DNA of 64,000 bases, from contig NC_088932.1 of NCBI RefSeq assembly GCF_038396675.1, positions 27,085,001 through 27,149,000 of the forward strand, written 5' to 3'. Below, in pieces: positions 9,844-17,106 of the stretch (its first letter is position 1; each line of letters opens with the position of its first letter). The notes under the pieces are model-generated. The model had not been told where the DNA came from. It did no database searches and was given only the letters and a program-made list of their open reading frames with translations. The position numbers and the translations under genes are program-made. This DNA comes from Hydra vulgaris. Its lineage: Eukaryota > Cnidaria > Hydrozoa > Anthoathecata > Hydridae.

Positions 9844-10089
9844 TCATTTAATATCTTCCTGTGCAAATATTTTATATTTAGACCCATCAACTATTAATTC
9901 CTGCTTATTATCAAAAGTGTCATTAAATACAAAATAAGATTTTGAGGCTTTTATAACAGTACAAGGCAAACTAGTATCTACTAATCCATAATTAGGAGTA
10001 TTAATAATACAACTTGGAAGTGGCCTCTCATACCAAAAAGCTCTTTGACTTTTATTTATAAATTTATGTATCGGAGGATGATATACCAT
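9844..10089 (-). CDS. Small unknown protein, 81 residues
   Basis: Intact ORF MVYHPPIHKFINKSQRAFWY. The start follows GATATATCATAAAAATG, the element's start motif. Its features are Pro/Tyr/Trp-rich N-terminal residues and a short strand-rich remainder (KYKIFAQEDIK end). Its stop abuts the 9837 start. No family recognised. Its position between membrane and core protein genes suggests a virion component. Confidence 0.5.
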   Translation of the reverse strand: MVYHPPIHKFINKSQRAFWYERPLPSCIINTPNYGLVDTSLPCTVIKASKSYFVFNDTFDNKQELIVDGSKYKIFAQEDIK

Positions 10090-10153
10090 TTTTATGATAT
10101 ATCAAGATTTTTTTTAGATTCATGAAAAATCTTTGATTTTTTAAATTCTTTTT

Positions 10154-10615
10154 TTACAAAATCAAATTCAAAAAAGGTATATTAGCAAATGGTGAATTAG
10201 GCCCTAATAATAGACCTGCTCCAGTTCTCACATAACCATTTCCAGCACTTAAGTATAGTCCATCTCCTAATGATCCTCCACTTTTCCATGGACTCATAAA
10301 TAATCCACCTCCCATTTTAGTGAACTTAATTCCTTCTCCATTTCTAACTTTATAAAATCTTTTTTTACCAATACCATTTCCAGCAATTTTATTAATCAGA
10401 TTGTTCCCAGTTGCAGCTCCTACACCTGTAAGAAGTCCTGTTGCTAGAGACGGTATTACTTTTGATGCTAAAAAACTTCCAGCTGATCCTAAGAAAGGTA
10501 AAAGTGCTCCTAGAAATCCTCCCTTCTTTATTTTAGCATTGTACATGAGTTGTTTTTTGCTTAATTTTAGCACTACTCTTTTACCATCTTCATATGCTTT
10601 TGAAATTTTATTCAT
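10154..10615 (-). CDS. Adenovirus pX-like basic, Gly-rich core/membrane-active protein
   Basis: 153 residues, intact. The basic head (KLSKKQLMYNAKIKKGG) is followed by a hydrophobic Gly/Ala stretch at about residues 32-70 (GFLGALLPFLGSAGSFLASK). Gly-rich basic repeats follow (GNGIGKKRFYKV, KMGGGLFMSPWKSGGSLGDG). Proteins with KLSKxQ plus KxGGFLGALLP motifs accompany capsid genes in Polinton/adinto-like elements and are compared with adenovirus core protein X. The start overlaps the end of the upstream minor-capsid gene by 8 bases, so the pair is probably co-transcribed. The family is by motif; the function is inferred. Confidence 0.6.
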   Translation of the reverse strand: MNKISKAYEDGKRVVLKLSKKQLMYNAKIKKGGFLGALLPFLGSAGSFLASKVIPSLATGLLTGVGAATGNNLINKIAGNGIGKKRFYKVRNGEGIKFTKMGGGLFMSPWKSGGSLGDGLYLSAGNGYVRTGAGLLLGPNSPFANIPFLNLIL

Positions 10616-11495
10616 CTGTATTTGTTACAGCTAATGCATGTTCTCCATTAAAATCTGAATGTGATAATTCAATACTAACTCCAGTCTTTTCACTGATTGC
10701 TTTTTCAATTTTTTTCAATTGTCCTTCTGAAAGATGTATTTTAACATTAGTATAATTTGTAATTTTATTATAAGATTTTTTTTTTTCTCTTATGTGAAAT
10801 CTAATAGAAATTTTTTCACCTCTTAAATCAAGTTGATTTCCATCTTGATTACCTATTGTATTTACTAATGTTGAAATCGAATCTAACAATACACGTTGAT
10901 ATATTAAATTAATCGGTTCTTGAACAATTTTATATCCAGGACCGACATTTGGAAAAAATGAATATATAATTTTTTGTGTTTTTCCATCAACATATGAATC
11001 TTCTACTATACTAGATGTAACGTGTGTAGTATTCACTTTTAATATTTTCACAATACTTTCAAATTCATAATAACCTGTTGAATATATTTGATAACTAAAA
11101 CCTAAAATAGTCCTAATTGAGTTTGTAGTTGTAAAATCTACTTTATATCCTGTCTGAATATTTAAAGTTGAACGTAATGTATTGTTATTAGCTCCAATTG
11201 TTAAAGCTGGAACTCCTGATATTACATCACCATTTTTATTTAAAAATAATTCAATATACTTATTTATATCATCAATCTCATATGCTCCTACTGGAAGAAG
11301 AACATCAAACCAAGTCACCCCATTATCAGGACTGAATCTAAAATTGTTATTTGATAAATCAATATTTGGAAAACTATAATATGTCTCTAAACCAACTAGA
11401 GCCATTTCATATTGTTTATTTTTATCCAGTTCAATACTATAACTAAATTTATTTATTATTTCACTACTGTTTCCCTTTACATATATGCAAGGCAT
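10608..11495 (-). CDS. Probable penton / minor capsid protein
   Basis: 295 residues, intact. Start MPCIYVKGNSSEIINKF follows AATATATAAAAATG. Recognised blocks are IELDKNKQYEMALVGLETY, a beta-rich middle (NNNTLRSTLNIQTGY, IRTILGFSYQIY), FPNVGPGYKIVQEP and QDGNQLDLRGEKISIRFHI. The same blocks occur in a protein that I recall beside the short double-jelly-roll capsid in cnidarian and arthropod genomes. Strand-rich content and position fit a vertex (penton-type) jelly-roll protein, but no catalytic or binding residue proves it. Its 3' end overlaps the pX-like gene. Confidence 0.6.
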   Translation of the reverse strand: MPCIYVKGNSSEIINKFSYSIELDKNKQYEMALVGLETYYSFPNIDLSNNNFRFSPDNGVTWFDVLLPVGAYEIDDINKYIELFLNKNGDVISGVPALTIGANNNTLRSTLNIQTGYKVDFTTTNSIRTILGFSYQIYSTGYYEFESIVKILKVNTTHVTSSIVEDSYVDGKTQKIIYSFFPNVGPGYKIVQEPINLIYQRVLLDSISTLVNTIGNQDGNQLDLRGEKISIRFHIREKKKSYNKITNYTNVKIHLSEGQLKKIEKAISEKTGVSIELSHSDFNGEHALAVTNTDE

Positions 11496-11559
11496 TTTTA
11501 TATATTAAAAAATTTATTTATCAAGAATCCTTAAAAATTCAAAGAATTTTCTATAGATC

Positions 11560-12351
11560 TTAAGGATCTTTAAAATAGTCAGATGTAATATAAAAATTAT
11601 CAAATCCACTTCTATACTTTCCATCATCTTTTTCAGAAGATAAATCTATTACAACAAATCCATGCTTTTTCTTCCATGCAGTTCTACATAACTTTTTAAA
11701 CTCATCCTCTGACATATCACTCGATACATGATCTTTATAAATATGATTTAAATTCTTTGAATCTTGTGGAAATAAACAAATAAAATTTGCATTTTCTCTT
11801 ATAGTCTGTCTAGGCAACATAAAATAATTTTGTGCAAGATAGAAATAATCTACATTACTATGCCTCCCTCTTATATAATACTTCTCACATTTATTTTGCT
11901 TTGTCAGTTGCAAATCATCAAATATCATTAAATTATTATTACTAGCATCGAGATCTTCAGGATCTGGTACATCATCTGCTGTCTCAAAAAATTTACACTC
12001 CATATCAACTTTACTATTTTTCTCATTAAACGTTTTTGAAACTTCTTCAATTACTTCTTCAGGATTTTCTATTTTATCCTGATACTTTAACAAATTAAGA
12101 ATAACTTCTTTTGGTAATTTTTCTTCAAAAGATCTTTTTAATATTTTGTATTCAGGCTGAAATTGAGATTTTCCAAAAACTTGTAAATTGTTATAATCTA
12201 ACCAACCAGGTCTTAAAAGTAAATTTAATAATAAAGTAGTTTTTCCACAACCTGACTTTCCAACAATAATTCCTTTTATACTTTTAGGTAACAACTTACT
12301 ATTATTTTGTTTATTTCTTTTTACGTTCCATGATAAATCGACAACATCCAT
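11560..12351 (-). CDS. DNA-packaging ATPase (A32 / FtsK-HerA type)
   Basis: 263 residues, intact. Walker A GKSGCGKT is at residues 31-38 and Walker B LMIFDD at 141-146. After it comes a conserved IRGRHSNVDYFYLAQNYF block and LPRQTIREN, the sensor/arginine-finger region of viral genome-packaging ATPases. It would drive DNA into the capsid, so it supports a virus-like rather than a purely transposon life style. The length fits the short polinton-like versions. The start is set by TATATAAAAATG in a 33-bp divergent promoter shared with the + strand unit. This is the best-preserved gene of the element. Confidence 0.85.
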   Translation of the reverse strand: MDVVDLSWNVKRNKQNNSKLLPKSIKGIIVGKSGCGKTTLLLNLLLRPGWLDYNNLQVFGKSQFQPEYKILKRSFEEKLPKEVILNLLKYQDKIENPEEVIEEVSKTFNEKNSKVDMECKFFETADDVPDPEDLDASNNNLMIFDDLQLTKQNKCEKYYIRGRHSNVDYFYLAQNYFMLPRQTIRENANFICLFPQDSKNLNHIYKDHVSSDMSEDEFKKLCRTAWKKKHGFVVIDLSSEKDDGKYRSGFDNFYITSDYFKDP

Positions 12352-12384
12352 TTTTATATATAATTATTTTTTATATATAAAATA
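12352..12384. promoter_or_regulatory. Divergent promoter between the leftward and rightward units
   Basis: Only 33 bases separate two start codons. They contain two TATATA boxes facing apart: TATATAAAAATG leftward and TATATAAAATAATG rightward. The arrangement matches the start-proximal motif at most other genes of the element. Confidence 0.6.
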
Positions 12385-12886
12385 ATGTACTGTGTCAAAT
12401 GCAAAGAAAATACAAGTACACTAAATCAACAAAACTTTGTCAGCAAAAACAATAGAAATATGATTTGCAGAACTTGCGACATTTGCGGAACAACAAAAAC
12501 TCAATTTGTCAGATCCACTAAGAAAGGAGGAGACTTAGTCAACTCTATAATTTCAATAACTAAAAAAGTAAAATTACCATAGGCAAAATAACGCATATAA
12601 AGAATGGAGTAAACCTATAGATAGAGTTGATAATGCTGTTTATCATCATGATCTCGCATATCAACATTTTACAGATACTGCAAATAGAAATTTAGCCGAC
12701 AGAATAATGATTGAAGAAATGGGCGCTATAAAAAATCCAACTACACGCGAAAAAATTGAAAGAGGCATTATAAAACCTATCATCGCTTCTAAAGCAAAGT
12801 TTGGACTCGGTCTGAAAGACCCATGCAAAGTCGGTATTCAAAAAAACTACAATCGATCAGCGAAAAAGTCAAAGAAAAAAATGTGA
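12385..12886 (+). pseudogene. Zn-ribbon plus phospholipase-A2-like (VP1-type) domain, broken
   Basis: The first 65 residues hold two CxxC pairs (MYCVKCKEN, CRTCDICG), a zinc ribbon, ending KKVKLP at an early stop. In the next frame an open stretch continues KEWSKPIDRVDNAVYHHDLA, then a basic helix-rich tail, to a stop at 12884-12886. D..AVYHHD is the His-Asp active-site helix of parvovirus-VP1-type secreted phospholipase A2, used by virions to breach membranes. The glycine-rich calcium loop that should lie before it is absent, so sequence between the two frames appears deleted. The tail overlaps the start of the integrase frame, so this may once have been one fused gene. Confidence 0.65.
12809..12821. 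repeat. GGTCT-GAA-AGACC mini-hairpin in the PLA2-like gene
   Basis: A 5-3-5 perfect hairpin followed by CATGCAAAGT. It interrupts the basic tail of the PLA2-like frame. A related hairpin plus CATGCAGAGT occurs at 13782-13818. Confidence 0.65.
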
Positions 12887-13775
12887 AATGGTCTGACGAA
12901 CTTGCGAACGAACTTCATAGACCCGTTATAAAACATTTCAGAAAAAGAAAAGTAATTGCAAATGGAATCGATGAAATATGGGCTGCTGATTTAGTCGACA
13001 TGCAATCTTTCTCTAAATTCAACAATGGTATAAAATACTTACTCATGGTAATAGATGTATTTTCAAAGTATAGATGGATTGTTCCATTAAAGAATAAAAC
13101 TGGAGTTGATGTTGCAAATGCTTTAAATAAAATATTTAAAGAACGAAAGTGCAGAAAATTGTGGGTAAATAAAGGTCGAGAATTTTATAATAAGCATGTT
13201 AAAGCTCTAGGTGTTGAGTTATACTCAAATGAAAATGAAGAAAAAAGTTGTCTAGTTGAACGTTGGAATAGAACAATGAAAGAGAAAATGTTCAAATACT
13301 TTTCAGCTATTTCTACTAGAAAATATATTGACGTCTTAGATGAAATGGTAAATAAATACAACAACACAAGACATTCTTCAATTAAAATGACACCAGTTAA
13401 AGCTAGTGATGAAAAGAATAAGAATATTTTTTGGTTAAACTTTAATTGTTTTCAATTAATGATAGAGTCAGGATAACTAAAAAGAAGACAACATTTGAAA
13501 AAGGATACACACCAAGATGGACTGAAGAAGTTTTTACTATATCACAAATTCAGTACACAGATCCTCCAACTTAAAAAATAACTGACAATAATGGTGAAGA
13601 AATACAAGGAACTTTTTATGAACAAGAACTGCAAAAAACGAATCAAGAAATATTTAGAATTGAAAAAGTGATTCGCAAACTCAAAAATAAATCACTAGTA
13701 AAGTGGTATGGATATCCTAAATCGTTTAATTCATGGGTTGACAATAAAGAATTGATAGATTTTTCAGATCCATAA
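12823..13775 (+). pseudogene. Retroviral-type integrase with chromodomain (c-integrase), inactivated
   Basis: The core (ORF to 13476) shows WAADLVDM with the first catalytic Asp, FSKYRWIVPLKNKTG, then LWVNKGREF, where the family has Asp in place of Asn (codon 13168-13170). The third residue, Glu, is kept in LVERWNRTMKEKM. After a frameshift near 13430-13460 the C-terminal part reads RVRITKKKTTFEKGYTPRW. It has an in-frame TAA at 13572-13574 and a chromodomain-like IEKVIRKLKN, LVKWYGYPKSFNSWV, ending at 13775. This is the Polinton/adintovirus integrase architecture, with the chromodomain perhaps steering integration to histone marks. The Asp-to-Asn change alone should stop catalysis. Confidence 0.85.
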
Positions 13776-13781
13776 GAAGTA

Positions 13782-13818
13782 GGTTCTTCGAACCCATGCA
13801 GAGTAAGTCTGAAAGACT
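13782..13818. repeat. Two mini-hairpins after the integrase stop
   Basis: GGTTC-TTC-GAACC (13782-13794) and AGTCT-GAA-AGACT (13806-13818) are separated by CATGCAGAGTA. Both are perfect 5-3-5 structures. They could act at the 3' end of the integrase transcript, but the copy at 12809 is internal, so a mobile-repeat origin fits better. Confidence 0.65.
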
Positions 13819-13930
13819 CATAAAAGTTGTGGTCAATTTTATATCTTAAAATATATATAAAATTGTGGCTGGATAAATGGTCGAAAATAAAAATGGCTCA
13901 GAATCGGCCTTTTCCTACGACTAAAGTTTA

Positions 13931-14239
13931 TTTAAAAAATTATTTATGTAAAAAAAAACAATGTAGAATACTCCCTGATATTTGAACCTCAAGCAGGAAA
14001 TAACAATTTACTTTAAATTCAAGTAAGTCAATAGCAAATGCTATCTCTGTTAATTTATGCTTTTATAAAATTGTTTTATGCTTTTTATGCTTTGTTTGCC
14101 TCTTCCTCTTTTTCAGCACAATCAGACTTTCTGTAATATTTGAATACTTGTTTTGCGATACTCATTTATAATAAATTAAAGCATAAATTTCCGCTTTTAT
14201 GAATGATACATATTAGTAATAATAGTAGTAACTGATAAT
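13931..14239. other. Non-coding right flank of the element
   Basis: AT-rich with no gene. It includes an AATAATAGTAGTA microsatellite-like end (14216-14232) that probably belongs to the adjoining LINE. Confidence 0.4.
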
Positions 14240-14940
14240 TCAGTAAGTGTAATAAGTACAATTAGCTATATCATTATTCAGTATAGTTACATTATTTAAA
14301 ATCCATATATCAAATTTAGCTTTAAAAGAGTTCACAGAAATGGCATTTACAACATCAGTAGGTAGTTGGTTCCAGTAAAAATATGCTCTGTTTGTTAAAA
14401 AATAGTGCCAAGGCAATAAGTTTGTTATTTTGTGATTATATTTGATTTGATGACCTCTTGCTGATTGATAACTTCTTGGCAAAACTTCATTAATTAAATT
14501 TACTTTTTCAATTACATTGAACAACTTGTATATTTGAATTAAATCACCCCAAATCTGTCTTACAATTAAAATAGTGAGACCCAATTTATCTAATCTTTTC
14601 TCATAACATTAAACATAACAAGTTTTTTAGTAGCAATATTATTCTTGTAGCACGAAGCTGAACCTTTTCTAAAAGATTAATTCCATTTTTAAGACATGTT
14701 GACCATACAGATACAGCAAATAGAATTAATGGCCTTACAAGAGTTGTGTATACAATTTTTACTAATTTACTGTTTAAACCTAAAAATATTCATCAACTTA
14801 CCTAAAGCTTTATTTGCTTTACTTGCACATAGAGTTATTTGCATTTTCCATTTTAAGTCAGAGGTAAATGCTAAAATACAAATAAAAAGTCAACATCGTT
14901 CTGGTATCAACGATTGTAAGTAATAAGAGCCTATTTTGAA
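14240..14940 (-). mobile_element. 3' end of a CR1/L2-like LINE, reverse-transcriptase tail
   Basis: On the - strand decayed frames read SKANKALG, then VRPLILFAVSVWSTC and LEKVQLRATRI (14700-14900). A 114-residue ORF follows with GDLIQIYKLF, TNRAYFYWNQLP and SVNSFKAKFDIW, the standard C-terminal signature of CR1-clade ORF2. It is 5'-truncated, typical of LINE insertion. It sits antisense in the CHAF1A intron. Confidence 0.75.
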
Positions 14941-15785
14941 TTTAATTAGAGTCAACAATTATAGGATCTCATGTTATTGAAAAAGTCGGTACCTCCTCAC
15001 TGAACAAGTTTTTAAAATGCTTATGAAGCCACAAAATGAAGTCAAAAAGCATGCAGTGGTTGTTTTTGACAAAGGAAACAGTATTTTCTTTTTGAAGAAC
15101 CAAGTCAGAGTTTAAATAACTGATGGATTTTTAACTTGATGGATTTTATAGTTTTAAGGACCCCTTTGATGTTTAAGTAAAAACAATATAGATAATGCTT
15201 ATCTATATTGTTTTGTTTTGACAACAAAATCCACTGTAACTTTATACTTTTGAACAGTTTTTTTGTTTCTTGTTTTGTATTACATGGCTGATGATTGTAT
15301 GATAAAAATGCAAAATTATTTTAAAATAAAAATCTAAAATATATTTACATATACATTAAACAAAGAAAAAGCAAAATATAAATTAGCGAATTGTTTAAAA
15401 TATAATAGCAAATTTTCAGTAAAGCAAAGGTTTTAATTTAAACAAAAACATAATTCTAATTCATCTAAAATCATCTAAAAACCATACTTCATCTAAAAGT
15501 CTTTATCTAAAATGTGTTTAGATGAAGACTTTTAGAAGTATGGTTATCAACACTAGATAATTTTCTACTTAGTAAAGAATGAAAAGTTTTCCATTTTTGA
15601 AAGTCATTTTTAAAATGTTATTAAATTTAGTTAGTTTTCTCTATTATGTTAATTTAGTTAGTTTCCTCTATTATGTGAATGTTTTTTTTTTAAATAATCA
15701 AGAATATGGGGACAATTAATGATCCTTTTTAAAACTCTTTGTAATAACCCATGAGTTGAAAATAAATTAATATTATTTTGTATAG
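14941..15785. other. Intron sequence with two hairpins
   Basis: No coding support. 15182-15216 is a near-perfect palindrome (AACAATATAGATAA and its inverse around TGC). 15480-15546 folds into a long imperfect hairpin (ACCATACTTC ... GAAGTATGGT). Both could be MITE remnants. Confidence 0.5.
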
Positions 15786-16190
15786 GAAGTAGATGGGTTG
15801 CCGACCTACATTGATGAGAATCTTGTTAAATTCAAAAATATAAAGCTGTTAAGTCGCAGAAGCCAAAGAACTAAAATAAACAACATTTCACTTAATGATT
15901 CATCTGTGTTATCTCCACAGTCAGTGTTATCTCCACAGGGTCAGAATAGTTATTGTGACAACTCATCTGTTAACTCTTTTGTTTCTCCTGTGTGTCAAAA
16001 GGTTGATGATGCAATTATTTTAATAGATGATGAGAGTTCTTCTGAGGATGACAAAATTTGTTCCAGAAAACAAACTTCAAATCTAGTAAAGTTGCTGCAG
16101 TTTTCAGAAAATACGAGACCAGCCTATTATGGGACGTGGAGGAAAAAATCTAAATTAATTAGTGGAAGAAATCCTTTCAAAAAAGATGAG
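15786..16190 (+). CDS. CHAF1A: CHAF1A (CAF-1 p150) exon: region before the acidic domain
   Basis: CAF-1 deposits newly made H3-H4 at replication forks, and this is its large, scaffold subunit in the nucleus. The exon begins after TTTTGTATAG, in phase 0, with EVDGLPTYIDEN. It has a low-complexity Ser/Asp stretch (IILIDDESSSEDD), then the hallmark KLLQFSENTRPAYYGTWRKK and RNPFKKDE. That hallmark matches the conserved block of animal CAF-1 p150 before the acidic region. The donor is GAG|GCGAGT, a GC-AG intron; no other donor keeps the frame into 16400. The gene spans at least 13.6 kb in this window because its introns are full of transposons. Confidence 0.85.
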
Positions 16191-16399
16191 GCGAGTATAA
16201 TTTTTTGATGTGAAAGTAGTTTATAGCTGTTATATTCTCTTAAATGGTTTTAAAATTATCTGTCCTTAAATCTGTTGTTTTAAGTTATAAACCAATCATA
16301 AAGTTATAAACCAATCACAAAGTTATAAATGTTTTCCATTTAATGTTGCATATTATTTCCAAACTCTTTCAATTATAATAAAATTAAATAAAAATTTAG

Positions 16400-16471
16400 G
16401 AGATTTTTGATTACAATATTGACAGCGATGAAGAATGGGAAGATGAACCAGGCGAAGATTTAGATGATCAT
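16400..16471 (+). CDS. CHAF1A: CHAF1A exon: start of the acidic domain
   Basis: A 72-base phase-0 exon encoding EIFDYNIDSDEEWEDEPGED and LDDH. It is bounded by AATTTAG and CAT|GTAAGA. YxxDSDEEWExEPGE is almost invariant in CAF-1 p150 and opens the acidic ED domain that contacts H3-H4. Confidence 0.9.
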
Positions 16472-17106
16472 GTAAGATGTTTTACATACATTATTACATA
16501 TTTTTTTACATAGTATATTAGTAAACATTTTATTTATACAATTTTATGCATCATGCAAAATTGTTTTATGCAACATGCAACAGTATTTTCTTTGTCAAGA
16601 TTTTTTATTATTCAAACAATTGTGTTGTTTTTTTTAAGTTTATTTTTTTTTTTTTTTTGGGAGAAATTTTTTCTCATATCTCTTGCTAACAATTTTTTTT
16701 CAAAGTTTTTGTTGTGTAATTTAAAATTTTTTTTCAGAAGGTAATCAGAAGATAAAACTGTTTTAATTTCAAAATTTATTTTTAATCAGCAAGAAATAAA
16801 ACAGTTGGGTGTGGTGAATATTATATAAAGTTTAATCCCACCTTAACTATATCATTAGACTTTGATGCTTTTATCCTTTTCTAGTAAAGTTCTGAACAAT
16901 TGCATAAAAAGAGTTCCTAAAAACAAACCTTTTTTAAAGTTATTTCTTATGTTAAAACTTTCTAATGAGAAATTATTTTTTATATATGAAGCTCAACTTC
17001 ATTCAAATTTATGTTTAAACTTTATGTGTTTTTTTTTCTGGTTTTTCAAACTTTAAAAATATTTTGGGTATAAAATTTATTTTTATTTTGAAGATTTTGG
17101 GATGTA
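16472..17106. other. CHAF1A intron, left of the pogo insertion
   Basis: T-rich intronic sequence with no gene. It ends at the TA target duplication (17105-17106) of the pogo element. Confidence 0.5.

Larger units (their letters stand above)
4843..13930. mobile_element. Polinton/adintovirus-like capsid-encoding integrating element
   Basis: About 9 kb with coding density unlike the rest of the window. Thirteen genes lie mostly head to tail on the - strand with gaps of tens of bases, and a divergent integrase unit lies on the + strand. Seen directly: a P-loop packaging ATPase, a double-jelly-roll major capsid protein, Gly-rich basic core-like proteins, a PLA2-like His-Asp motif, an integrase core and a chromodomain. 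These are the hallmark families of Mavericks/Polintons, adintoviruses and polinton-like viruses. Not seen: PolB, adenovirus-type cysteine protease, long terminal inverted repeats. The edges are therefore approximate, set by the first palindrome on the left and the last non-repetitive sequence after the chromodomain on the right. Several genes are broken, so the copy is a fossil or is mis-assembled in homopolymers. Confidence 0.85.

Noticed and set aside
13185..13367. - strand ORF opposite the integrase
   Set aside because: Shadow of the integrase core.
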